Shown: positions 1-9,901 of the stretch, one piece after another
Layout of the letters: the number at the start of each line of letters is the position of its first letter
How positions within the stretch are numbered: the stretch's first letter is position 1
Source of the DNA: Casuarina equisetifolia
Taxonomy: Eukaryota > Streptophyta > Magnoliopsida > Fagales > Casuarinaceae
Length of the DNA stretch: 64,000 nt
Assembly (NCBI GenBank): GCA_028551475.1
Contig: CM052361.1
Span: forward strand, 3,541,501 to 3,605,500
Direction: 5' to 3'
The notes under the pieces: generated by a model
What the model saw: only the letters and a program-made list of their open reading frames with translations
Database searches by the model: none
Told to the model about the DNA's origin: nothing
Program-made: the position numbers and the translations under genes

Positions 1-631
1 CGACAAATTAAGATCAGCACAAGAGCGGAACCCCGCTTGTTACGCTTCTACTATTGAGTTGCAACCATAATGGCTCAAAAAGCAAGCAACGGAAGGATGA
101 CTGAGAACTTTCTGTTGAGTTGCCCAGCCAACAATCCTTTCGTGTCTGGCTATCTTTCTAGGAATCCTGCGGGGTTGGCATCTCTGGGCCTCTGGGTAAT
201 ACTTGGCCTGGCATTCCATAGGAAAGGTCTGTTTGATAGTTCAAGTCCTGGAGCCAATTCCTGGAATTGGGTCTTGTCAAAAACAGTTAAGCTGCCAAAT
301 GCGACATATAAGACCGAGTGAAGTGGCAGTTGATCAAGTCATTTTAAGCAAGTCGTATCTTCTTACCAAAAGTTTCCAGCGTAATTCTGGACCTCGTTGC
401 TTGCCACAAGTGGGCCGACTGCTATGGCTTCTGTAACGGTGCTGAACGTTACTGGCCAAGGTCATGACCAGAGTTGTAGACCAACCGGTCTGTAATTTTC
501 AGATGCAGCTTGTATCTAACAAAAACTTCTCTAGGTGGTTAGGTCAGCCGTCCAGGTCTAAAAAAGTGTTGTTGTACTCATTATGGGAATGTATGGTGCC
601 AAGTGGATATTTTGTTCTTTTACTGGAGTTT
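1..631 (-). pseudogene. U1: UGT83A1-like exon 2 fragment (cut by window edge)
   Basis: Read on the minus strand, this matches exon 2 of the UGT genes in this window, from its first codons near 631 down to the UDP-sugar binding (PSPG) box, where the window begins. The PSPG core is recognisable but its HCGWNS has become HYGCNS, and the tryptophan and glutamine at the end of the box are lost among stop codons near base 1-15. The acceptor region near 632 no longer shows a clean AG next to the expected first exon bases. The family transfers glucose from UDP-glucose to small acceptors in the cytosol; this copy cannot. The rest of exon 2 lies outside the window. Confidence 0.85.
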
Positions 632-639
632 TTGAGACA

Positions 640-1527
640 AAAAAAAATGGTTGGAATTGTAAAAGTTTGAATATTAGTGAAGAAATGATGGTGGATAGAG
701 GATGTGAGACATTGGTTGGTCCAAACTTCTTTAAATATGTTGTGTTAGTATGTGTGTATTTGTACTAGATCCTATGTGTGAGGAATTATGAATATTCCTA
801 ACAAGTAGCATTAGAGAGAGGGTTGTGCACAAATACAGTAGTTGAGGGATGATTGTGCTTTGTTAGTGGATATTCTCATAGGAAGACTTTTGCAATGTCA
901 AAAGTTGAAGGAGGACCATGCTTTGCAAGTGTATGGTCAATAATTTGGTTGTGCCATATTATCAATCATAATAAATGCAAGTAAGTGCCATATTGGAGGA
1001 TCTTGCAAAGTATATGAAGTTTAAAGAAGTTTCTCAAGATAATTATGAATGTTTCCTATTACTTTCAGAAGATGGGAAATTAGATATATAGAGTGATAGG
1101 TGGTTGTAGGATTTTGTTGTGGATACTTATATATGTGAAGGAGAAGTTTGTTTTGATATTTTGAGAAAAAGGAGAAAACCTTGGTAACATCAATGTACAA
1201 AACAAAGAGAAGATGAAGGTTGAAGGCATTATAACTATTAGTTCAAACTTCATAATACTGATGTCAAGAGTTAGCAAAATGCTATGTTCTATCATGTGGC
1301 TCCAATGATGGCTTTGGGAGAGTTAGTTGCATGTGGAAAGTCATACATGGGCAAAGGTTATTGTCTCAATGTATTCAAGTAAGGCAAAGTAATTCTTCAA
1401 GCCAAAAGAAGGAGAGGCAAGAGTTTGATGATCAAGTTTCTTAGAAGATAATTGAAGATAAAGTAGCAAAGAACTTGATGGGAATTTTATGCAAACAGGC
1501 CACTTGTGATTATACTGTGTTCAAAAT
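640..1527. other. intergenic or old intron of U1
   Basis: No gene recognised. AT-rich sequence lies between the U1 exon 2 fragment and the exon 1 relic at 1528, so it probably corresponds to the former U1 intron, deleted exon 1 sequence and later insertions. The open frames here are short and unsupported. Confidence 0.5.
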
Positions 1528-1640
1528 GTGACTTTGAAGCCATGTTTCACTAAGCATCGGGAGATCCCCAACAACGGGATAACATGTCCTTAGGCTACGA
1601 CATAACAGTAGATTGAACTCCTACATGTACAGGGGCCTTA
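1528..1640 (-). pseudogene. U1: exon 1 and 5' leader relic
   Basis: The first about 70 bases match the beginning of UGT exon 1 on the minus strand: the stretch coding the residues around the catalytic His and the following helix is visible but degraded. The match then jumps, through a deletion of the start codon region, into the 5' leader. That leader part is nearly the same as the leader of U3 at 14310-14360 (bases around CAGATTGAACTCCTA). With the exon 2 fragment to the left it probably forms one dead gene. Confidence 0.6.
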
Positions 1641-2137
1641 GTAGGTGTGCTGTGTTATGGGCTACTTTTGGCTTGTGGGCCTTATGTGAAAAATGGTCCC
1701 TTGGCTAGGATAAACAAATGAAGTGCAAAATTAGAGGCAGTGCCATTACAATTAGAGAAGAACTTGGTTTTGGCTTGAAGATAGTGTGGGTCTTGCCTGA
1801 AGGAGACAAATGGTGGCAACCTCCCATGGAAGTTGCATAGTCTAGTGTTTCGGTGGTGACAACCTTTTCATAGAAGGTGTCTATCTATGTTAATATTAGT
1901 GTATGGATTATGCTTGTAACAGTCTAGGGTCTTAGGGCGCTATTTTTCTACTGTTTAAAGGGTTGTCTTGAGGGGATTAGATGATTACATGATGGAATTA
2001 TCCTTCCGTTAGATGATAGAACAATCCTTAAGAGTTCTTTTGTTTTTACGAATAAAGAAAAAAAGGAAACGAAAGGGAAAAAGGGAGAAAGAAATAAACA
2101 ACTAAACACAAACTCGAGCTAAACGACAGACAAAAGT
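1641..2137. other. intergenic, partly UGT upstream sequence
   Basis: No gene seen. Sequence at about 1950-2010 resembles the UGT upstream region found at 14370-14420, so 1641-1930 may be a later insertion of about 290 bp into the U1 promoter. I saw no clear terminal repeats for it. Around 2050-2110 is an A-rich stretch just 3' of U2. Confidence 0.4.
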
Positions 2138-2958
2138 CTATCCCTTGAGCCATTGAATGAAGTTATTGAAATTTTTGTCAGAGGAACCACCTGCTTTGAC
2201 GTTGCTTAAAATTGTTTCCTGGAGATCCAAAGCCCTTGATTTAAAGTTTTCATCGCTAAGCAATTTCTCCACCTTTCCCTTGATCTCTCTCTGTGTAATA
2301 ATCCCTCTTTCATCTCGGTTAAAGTTCAAGCCGACCTTCTAAATGTCACAAATGTAGCTCTTGTTGGTAAATTGGTCAGTGAAGTAAGGCCAGCACAAGA
2401 GCGGAATCCCATTGCTAAAAGCTTCTAGGGGTTGAGTTCTAACCACAATGGCTCAAGAAGCAAGTGAGGGAAGGATGACTAAGAACTTTTTGTTGAGGTG
2501 CCCAGCCAACCATTTGTCCTCGACCGGCTACTCTTTCTAGGAATCCTTCTAGATAAGCATCACTAGCTTCATGGGTGATATCTGGCTTGACAACCCAAAG
2601 GAATGGTCTGTTTAATAGTTCTAGGCCTAGAGCCAATTCTTGAAACTGGGTCTCGTCAAAAACTGTAAAGCTGCCAAATGTAACATAAATGACAGACTGC
2701 TGTTGCTGTTGGTCAAGCTAGTCTAGGCAAGTTGTATCTTCCTGCTAGAAATGCCCTGTTGAATTCTTACCCCAGTTGCTCACCAAAAGTGGGCCTATTG
2801 GTGTAACGGTCGGCGCTAAGGTGAATGTTGTTGGCTCAAGGTCATAACTAGAGTTGCAGATCAGCCAGTTTGTGAATTTCAGATTCTAGATTTGTCTAAA
2901 GGTAGTATCGAAAGCAATCCTCTAGTTGGTTTGATCCAGGACCAAACAAACTTTGTGG
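2138..2958 (-). pseudogene. U2: UGT83A1-like exon 2, 3' part, left of Copia-1
   Basis: This is most of exon 2 of a UGT gene split by Copia-1. It contains the PSPG region (WAPQQKVLSHPS, then LSHCG at about 2450-2520) and ends in a normal tail of about 60 residues with a TAG stop at 2138-2140. It is broken beyond the insertion: the Trp of the DVWKVG motif is TAG at about 2340, a stop replaces the CLEWL region near 2720, and the frame is lost close to the insertion point. The remaining pieces of the gene are at 8849-8910 (start of exon 2) and 9421-9901 (exon 1). Confidence 0.9.
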
Positions 2959-3434
2959 AGAAGAAAATAAGAGTTTTGGCAAAATGCAGAAGATATTGTA
3001 TTGCAAGATTGCACGATTACAGAACATAAAGTCTTGCTTTTCTCATAGGCAAGCCATACCTATTTATAGGTGTTTCAACCTACTTATTACTCCCATCTAT
3101 TTGCATGAAAGTTTACATCTTGACTCTAAAGGAAAGTAAAGAACGTGTCTCTGTCCTGACTTCCTTTTGCTTTCTTGCTGAATTCCCAATACTTTATGCT
3201 AGGACTTCCATGGCACATGACTTGCTGATTGGGGTTGGAAGGATTGTCTGCTTTGTCTTGGCTTTCATACAATGTGTCATCCTTGTCACTTCCTTTCCTC
3301 TTGTAGTTTGCAAACGTTGTCTTGACGGTGCCAATAGTATAACAACACTTCATGTCACTTGATAGTTGCTTTCCAATGTTATGCTGTGAATTTTATGCTC
3401 TGAGTTCGGAGATGATTGAGAAGCTTCTTTTTCA
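2959..3434 (-). repeat. Copia-1 3' LTR (shortened)
   Basis: Direct repeat of 8078-8848. It is 476 bp against 771 bp because about 295 bp matching 8511-8815 are missing: the sequence jumps from GCTCTG to AGTTCGG. It carries an antisense open frame of 85 codons that is also present in the other LTR and reflects only LTR identity. Confidence 0.93.
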
Positions 3435-4093
3435 TGCTTCTTCAAATTCGGCGTGGTAATGCAGAATTTGGTCCTCGAAGCTTCGAAAGCTTCTCTTGAC
3501 AATGGTTTTGTCAAAGCATTTGCTAGTTGCTGGCTGGAAGGCACATATTTAGTGATCAAAGTCCCTTGTGCAACCTTCTCACGCATAAAATGGTAATCTA
3601 TTTCAAAATGTTTTGAACGGTTGTGAAAAACAGGCTTTGTTGTCAAGTGCAGGGACGATATGTTATCACAGTACAGTTTGATTGGATTGAACATGGCAAC
3701 ACTGAGGTGTCTTAGCAGGTGTAGAATCCATATACCTTCTACTGCCCCCAAGGCTAGTGATCTATATTCTGCCTCTGTTGAGGACTTAGAGACAAAGTGT
3801 TGCTTCTTAGAACTCCAAGATACGAGATTTGCTCCTAGGAAAAGGAGATATCCCGTGGTTGAGCGTCTGCTCTCTAAGCAACCAGCATAGTCTAAGTTAG
3901 TGAATCCATAGAGATTCACCAAACTGTTAGAGTGGATGCGAAGTCCCAAAGAGCAGGTTCCATGTAGATAATGTAAGACACGTTTCAGTTCAAAGAAATT
4001 CAAAGCTATTGGCTTGGCCATTTTTTGGCACAAACGATTTACAGCAAAAAAGAGATCTAGTCTTGTGAGTGTGATGTATTGCAAGGCCCCCAA
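3350..4093 (-). pseudogene. Copia-1 RNase H domain
   Basis: This open stretch of about 247 codons starts with the RT tail (LQYITLTRLDLFFAVNRLCQ) and runs through RNase H, with the motif STEAEYRSLA and the copia signature around KHFEIDYHFMREKV. Its end overlaps the 3' LTR. A stop at about 4094 separates it from the RT frame. The role in the intact element is to degrade RNA in the RNA-DNA hybrid during reverse transcription. Confidence 0.9.
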
Positions 4094-4099
4094 GATTGA

Positions 4100-5050
4100 T
4101 CAGAACTGAGTTGGATTAGAAAAAGGTTCATCTCCATTCATCATTCTGGAAGGCTTGAGAGCTACTAGAGTCAAAAGTGGTTTGCAAAAACTCATTTCAG
4201 CTCTATGCAAGATGTCTAAAGCGTACTGCTCGTGTGAGATAAATAGTCCTTCATCATCGTAGTGCATATGAATACCAAGGAAGAAGTGTAATTTACCCAA
4301 ATCTTTTATTGGAAATTTTGCACGAAGGCATGCAGCAAAATGATTAAGCAAGAAAGGGTTGCTGCCTGTGACGATTAAATCATCCACATATATAAGAACC
4401 CACACGTGATTGTTTCCTTGACTGTAGACAAATAGTGAAGGGTCATATAGTGAGCAGTTAAAACCGCAATCCACTAGGAAGGAAGAGAGTTTATCAAACC
4501 ACACCCGTGGTCCTTGCCTGAGGCCATAGAGAGCCTTTCTAAGTAAGCAGACGTGTTGTGGAAAATGAGAGCTATGAAAACTAGGTGGTTGTTCCATAAA
4601 CATAGGTTCCAGCAGCTTACCATGCAAAAATGCATTATCCATGTCAAACTGGCGAAGATGCCAGCCTTGAACAATAGCTAGTGTGAGGATAATACGCACG
4701 GTTGTGGGTCGAATTACTAGACTGTAAGTTTCCAAATAATCAACTCCAGGCTCTTGGTGATAGCCTTTAGCAACAAGCCTAGCCTTGAGGCATTGTAGGG
4801 TTCCGTCTGGATTCAGCTTGGGTTTAGAAACCCATTTACATCCTACTATATTCATAGTAGGTTCACGATGGATGAGCTCCCATGTGCTGTTTTGGGTGAG
4901 GGCATTCATTTCGGCCAACATGGCTTTTCTCCAACCTAGATGGTCGAGAGCACTATGGATATTGGTAGGTATCGAAGGAATGGAAGGTGGGTGAAAGAGC
5001 ACATACTTAGGATTTGGACGGTTAACTCCTGACATGCTTCTTGTCGTCAT
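4100..5050 (-). pseudogene. Copia-1 reverse transcriptase
   Basis: This stretch of about 316 codons covers the copia RT: the entry motif WKLVSKPKLNPDG-like region, the segment DMDNAFLHGKL, the short LYGLRQGPRVWF, and the catalytic YVDD in the context LIYVDDLIVTGS. The key aspartates are present, but the frame closes before RNase H and is separated from integrase by stops. Confidence 0.92.
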
Positions 5051-5125
5051 GGAGTGGGTCCTTACAGCATGTGATCTTTTGGTTGGTGTATTGGGTGAGA
5101 GAGTGGTAGGTTTTGAGTGAAGGAT

Positions 5126-5605
5126 TTAGGGAAAGGAAGGTGGTCTTGACAGGTTGGTGGGATCATCTAATAAAGGAGCTGCAAGAGAGTCATTGAACAT
5201 GATTTCCACATGGTCAAGTGATGCACGTTCATTGTCACAAGGGAAATGCGTAACCATTGGTTTTGGAAGGGATGTAGGTGTCGGGCTGATGTGGTTTGGA
5301 GTGGTTGATGTGGTAGAAATACTTGGTTGGGATGATTCCACGTGTGTGTGAGAAGGACTTGAGTTAGTGGGTACATGCACGGATTGAAGAAGTGGCAGAT
5401 GCACGTTAGGATGAGGAGTGCAAGGATCTGTTTCAGTATAGGGAGTATCTCTAGCATGGTCTGTGGAAGTTGAAAAATGAGGCATATCCATGATTGAAGA
5501 TGTTGACGTAGGAATCATATCAGTGAGTGGGAGAGTATTCATTGTCAGATTTGTATGAGGGACGGGTAGTTGATCTAAAGAGTTTGTGGGTTTAGTAATA
5601 ACCAA
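5126..5605 (-). pseudogene. Copia-1 linker between integrase and RT
   Basis: A proline-, serine- and threonine-rich frame of about 159 codons with no fold that I recognise. It sits where copia polyproteins carry a variable low-complexity linker between the integrase C terminus and RT. It is included because it shows that the polyprotein once ran through here; it has no independent function that I can support. Confidence 0.6.
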
Positions 5606-5644
5606 GGAGTGAGGTTGGTGAGGTATATGTTAGTTCGGCACAAG

Positions 5645-6376
5645 TTAGGGACATGGTGTTGTAACAAGAGGATGCTCCCTTGGTGACATGGGATTTTGAT
5701 AGGGACATTCCCATTCTTTCCAAGATGACGATGAACTTTGGGTATCATTACCTGAGAAGGGGAAGATACCTTCATTAAAGATTACGTGACGTGAGATAAA
5801 AAGTTTACCTGTGTCACGATGATAACATCTGTAGCATTTATGCTTTGCACTATAGCCTAAGAAAATACAGGCAAGTGATTTGGCAGATAGCTTATCCGTG
5901 ATAGTGGTACGCAAACAAGGGAAGCATTGGGTTCCAAAGACCCTTAGCATACCATAATCAAGTGTCCGATGGTACAGAGCTTCATGGGGGCTTTTTCGAT
6001 TGTCAAGAGCAGTGGACGGTAGTCTATTAATCAAGTAGACTGTCGTGGAGAATGCATCAACCTAGAATTTCTTAGGCATCGAAGCTTGAAGAAGCATGGA
6101 TCTTCCTAATTCAGTTATGTGTCGGTGCTTATGCTCAGCAATTCCATTTTGCTGTGGCGTATAAGGGCATGAAAATTGCTGAAGTATTCCATGACTTCTC
6201 AAATAGAATTTAAGTTCATTGCTGGTATATTCACCTCTATTACTTGACTGTAGGATTTTTATATTAGAACCGAATTGTTTTTCCACCATTATGTGAAAAG
6301 TTTTAAAGATTCCACAAAAGTCAGATTTCTTCTTTATTGGATAAAACCATGTAAAACAGGTACAATCATCGACCAA
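5645..6376 (-). pseudogene. Copia-1 integrase
   Basis: Two frames (6062-6376 and 5645-6034) together cover most of the integrase catalytic core and its C-terminal part. Seen are VDDCTCFTWFYPIKKKSDF, the QSSNRGEYTS region where the second catalytic Asp should stand (SDNG in active copies has become SSNR), the PYTPQQNGIAEHKHR segment, and the later LGYSAKHKCYRCY. The loss of the catalytic Asp and a stop near 6062 mark it as dead. Confidence 0.88.
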
Positions 6377-6565
6377 AACAACATAATAAGAGAAACCTTG
6401 ACAGGAAGGTGTTGAGGATGGTCCCCAAAGATCACTGTGAATTTTCTCTAGTGGTGTTTGTGATCGATGAGTTTAAGATGAAAAGGGTAAAGCATGACTT
6501 TTGCTAAGTAAGCAAACGGTGCAAACAGAAGGTATGTCACCATGAACTTCTATGAGTTTACAGTT

Positions 6566-7051
6566 TTAGAGGGATTTTAGAAGCTGAAAACTTGAATGAC
6601 CCAGTCTTTGGTGCCATGTGCCACCGTCCGTTCTCCGCTGGTGTATAGAGAAGAGGGCTTGAGTGTTTTCCATGGGCAGCATGTATAGATCCCCTTGCCT
6701 ATGTCCCTTAAGTAGGGTTTCCTGAGTGATTAGGTCCTTAACAGCAAAAGAATGACAGTCAAACACAACCAAGCAAGGAATATCATCAGTCAATTTGGAA
6801 ATCGACAGAAGGTTTCGTGTTATGTGAGGTGAGACCAATACTGATTTTAGTTCAATCTTACCATTTCCAATGGTAGTTAAACTAGTGTGAGAGATTGGCA
6901 ATGATTTTCCGTTGCCAACCATGATACTGTCCAAACCAAAATAAGGATGAGATTTTTGTAAGTTACCGGTAGATTTAGTGATGTGAGAGGAGGCTCCTGA
7001 ATCAATAACCCATTCAGTGTTTGGAGTCTCAGTAACTTGAAAAGCTGTCAA
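6566..7051 (-). pseudogene. Copia-1 protease and pre-integrase domain
   Basis: The frame of about 161 codons opens near the aspartic protease motif WVIDSGASSHIT and runs into the conserved LKSVLVSPHITRNLLSISKL block and the GAG-pre-integrase region with TWHQRLGHSS. The protease would cleave the element polyprotein. The frame stops before the integrase core. Confidence 0.9.
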
Positions 7052-7292
7052 AGCTTTAGGGATCTCAAGGGTTTGAAACGAGTGGTCGAACCTTCTCTAA
7101 CATTCGAGTGCTATGTGTCCCCTTTTTCCACAGATCTGGCATGAAGTAAGTTAGTGGGCGATTGTCAGGAGTGAAAGGATTACCTGATTTTTCTATGGTG
7201 TTAGGGGAGTTAGGTTTGTTGGAGGTACGAGGATTCTGAGCTGAGGGACTAAAACCTTGTCCCTTAAAGCTAAAGGTTGAAGAGGCCTTTCC

Positions 7293-8015
7293 TCATGTGG
7301 TGCTATGGCCCCCACGATTGTTACGTTGGGCCAAGAAGGCCATATTCTCATTAAGGGTGATGGCAGATCTAGCTAAATATATGCTTAGTCGGGACTCAAA
7401 GGCTTGTAGTTGTGACACTACTTCGCTGAACTGAGAAATGGGTGGTCCAAACATCGCTGTTTTGAAGGCCTCATATTCTTGACGAAGGCTTTCAAGGAGG
7501 CGTAAGGTTTTGGAGGGTTTGGACAGGGGCTTTCCAATTGAGCTTAGTTGATTCAGAAGACTTTTGAAGTCAGCCAAAAAGGTGGAGAGGTTCTTCCTCT
7601 CTTTGTGGAGATTATGCAACTGTGAAAGGAGATCAAATTTGCGAGCTTCAGTTCGCTGGGCGAAATGGTTTCCAAGAGCATTCCATACTTGAGCTGATGA
7701 TTCAAGCTCAAAAATATGGCCAAGAGCTTCCTCGGAAAGCATATTGATAATCCATGACTTTACCAGTGCATCGCTTTGTGTCCATGCATCATAAGCAGGG
7801 TTTGGTACTTCCTTGTCATCAACAGAGTGAGTGGAAGGAGGACAAGGAGTGTCACCAGTGAGGAAACCAGTGAGTTTTTGGGTTTGGGTGAGTGACTTGA
7901 TTTGAGTCATCCATGGGAGGTAATTTCCTTTTGTGAGTTTGATGGTGACAAAGTTGCTGACATTGACAGTGTTTAGGAAAGGAAAAAGGACGGGTGTGGC
8001 GGAAGACAAAGCCAT
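7293..8015 (-). pseudogene. Copia-1 gag
   Basis: The start is set at the ATG at 8015 (MALSSATPVLFPFL), just inside the primer binding site; the frame runs about 240 codons. It contains the copia gag segment KLTKGNYLPWMTQIKSL and the helix-rich UBN2-type region (LESSAQVWNALGNHFAQRT). The frame ends before the zinc knuckle and protease, where further stops lie. Confidence 0.88.
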
Positions 8016-8065
8016 GGAGATAATGAGAGAGAAATGGAAAGTGGATAGTGTGGTGGATCGAAACT

Positions 8066-8077
8066 GCTCTGATGCCA
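8066..8077 (-). other. Copia-1 primer binding site
   Basis: The minus strand reads TGGCATCAGAGC directly after the end of the 5' LTR. It is one base different from the initiator methionine tRNA complement TGGTATCAGAGC used by many plant copia elements. Confidence 0.88.
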
Positions 8078-8848
8078 AGAAGAAAATCAGAGTTTTGGCA
8101 AAATGCGGAAGATATTGTATTGCAAGATTGCACGATTACAGAACATAGAGGCTTGCTTTTCTCATAGGCAAGCCACACCTATTTATAGGTGTTTCAACCT
8201 GCTTATTACTCCTATGTATTTGCATGGAAGTTTACATCTTGACTCTAAAGGAAAGTAAAGAACGTGTCTCTGTCCTGACTTCCTTTTGCTTTCTTGCTGG
8301 CTTCCCAATACTTTATGCTAGGACTTCCATGGCACATGACTTGCTGATTGGGGTTGGAAGGATTGTCTGCTTTGTCTTGGCTTTCATACGATGTGTTATC
8401 CTTGTCACTTCCTTTCCTCTTGTAGTTTGCAAACGCTGTCTTGACGGTGCCAATAGTATAACAACACTTCATGTCACTTGATGGTTGCTTTCCAATGTTA
8501 TGCTGTGAATTGTGTGCTCTGTGTGTTTGCATGTGAACTGCTTGTGATTGTAGCTGAGGTGGAGAGCATCCATGTGTCACTTGTGTAGATGCTTGAGTAG
8601 ACCACGGTTTAGCAGGTGCATCAAGAGCGGACAGCACAGTAGTTGGAGAAACAACACCTACTATGTTAGGTGGGACACCATTGTAAAGCCAATGATCTCC
8701 ACGCCTGACGTGTCCAAAGCCTGGGTGAGTGATCTGTTCTGTCAGCTGGCCTTTGGCACGTTGAACTGCTGCATGTAAGGCCTGAGCACTTGTTCTCTGT
8801 CCAGCAAGCATTTCTAAGTTCGGAGATGATTGAGAAGCTTCTTTTTCA
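8078..8848 (-). repeat. Copia-1 5' LTR (full length)
   Basis: Direct repeat of 2959-3434, but 771 bp long. It retains the 295 bp missing from the other LTR. It abuts the primer binding site on the left and the host duplication TGTGG (8849-8853) on the right. Confidence 0.93.
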
Positions 8849-8910
8849 TGTGGTGCTAGTCATGGGCATTTTTAGTGCCAATTGAATAATCTGTTCTTTG
8901 TCTCGGGTTC
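8849..8910 (-). pseudogene. U2: first codons of exon 2, right of Copia-1
   Basis: The minus strand begins after the acceptor CAG with GAACCCGAGACAAAG and encodes a segment like GTRDKEQIIQLALKMPM, the usual start of UGT exon 2 in this array. It is cut at TGTGG by Copia-1. The intron to exon 1 is 8911-9420 (510 bp), with good GT and AG ends. Confidence 0.9.
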
Positions 8911-9420
8911 CTGAAGATTAAAGGAAAAAATAATGAGGAAACAGATATCATGATAGTTTCCTATTATTGAACTCCTCGCGCTAGAATTTGACGTCGGAAG
9001 TGAAGATAAATGTACTAATCCTGTTGTGTGATGTCTTTACACGTCTTTTCTATTTATATACACTTGCTAAAAAATCAAATAAAATCCATTTATAAAAATC
9101 AAACCTAAAATCACATAAAACCAAACAGAGGCTATGAGCTGGATGAGACAGTGTATTGCCTGTGGTTCACCTTTTAGCAGTCCAAACTACTTAACTCTTC
9201 TAACTATATTCTTCACTTATAGCATCTGCTCAGGTTTCTCGGGCATTCATTTTGCTTTTTCTCTTCTCAGGTTTTGATATCGTCAGTCAGTGCCTATTCC
9301 TGAAACAATACTTTCTCTACTCATATCGTCGATTCTTTAATTTCAAAACATGATTTTGCATTGCTATCGGACGGTAAGACTATCATGTGATAAAACTTGC
9401 TTAGTGTCAAAATATCTCAC

Positions 9421-9901
9421 CGTCACTGCTGATGATACCACTCTCAATCAGCTTCGGAATTTGAAACATCGAAGCCATTGTTGCACATGAAGCAGGCCAA
9501 AAGGCAACTCTCGGGATTTTCATCTTCTCTGCCACTTCCAGAGCCCACCCCATGCCATAATCAGCAATGACACAAGTGATATGATCACTTTCCGATCTGT
9601 TGATGACTTCTATGAGCTCCTCCAGTTTTCTAGGCATGAACCGGAAAATAGCCTCTGAGAGCTTCACAAGTTCATTTCTGTCCTCCCCGGGTTCCATCCC
9701 ATCTGGAATTGAAACTAGGTGAATTTGATCTCCTAAAAGATTGTTTTCTCCCAGTACATCTACAACCCTCTTGTGACGATACTCTGTGTTCACGAACGTG
9801 ACTTTGAAGCCATGTCTGGCTAACCGTTGCGATAGCTCCATCAGTGGGATTACATGGCCTTGGGCTGGAAAAGCTAATGCCAAAATATGCGGGTTTCCCA
9901 T
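9421..9901 (-). pseudogene. U2: UGT83A1-like exon 1, open
   Basis: The exon is 481 nt and fully open, encoding 160 residues plus one base of the junction Gly codon. The start at 9901 (MGNPHILALAFPAQGHV) is chosen because all family members here start at this Met; an upstream in-frame ATG at 9943 would add 14 residues. The predicted catalytic His is residue 16 and its Asp partner lies in VIADYGMGWALEVAEKM. The donor GTGAG follows directly. The gene is dead because exon 2 is split by Copia-1 and has stops. A truncated transcript from this promoter would encode only the acceptor-binding half. Confidence 0.9.

Larger units (their letters stand above)
2959..8848 (-). mobile_element. Copia-1: Ty1/copia LTR retrotransposon inserted in U2 exon 2
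   Basis: This is a 5.9-kb element in minus orientation with LTRs at 2959-3434 and 8078-8848. The host duplication TGTGG stands at 2954-2958 and 8849-8853, and UGT exon 2 continues exactly on both sides. The primer binding site is next to the right-hand (5') LTR. Domain order from right to left is gag, protease, integrase, reverse transcriptase, RNase H, with integrase before RT, which is the copia order. The pol frame is broken by several stops and shifts, so the copy is not autonomous. The LTRs begin TG in element sense but end in CTTCT rather than CA. The two LTRs differ only at a few percent of sites by eye, apart from a deletion in the left one, so the insertion is fairly young. Confidence 0.95.

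Noticed and set aside
70-321. Plus-strand frames overlapping UGT exons (also 11722-12036, 19976-20215, 21405-21686, 50448-50717)
   Set aside because: They are antisense shadows of UGT coding sequence. The real frame is on the minus strand with the PSPG box.
1080-1295. Minus-strand frame of 71 codons
   Set aside because: AT-rich, Ile- and Phe-rich frame without motif or paralogue; expected by chance in this composition.
3105-3362. Plus-strand frame of 85 codons, repeated at 8224-8481
   Set aside because: It is the same stretch in both LTRs of Copia-1. The conservation is that of LTRs, not of a protein.
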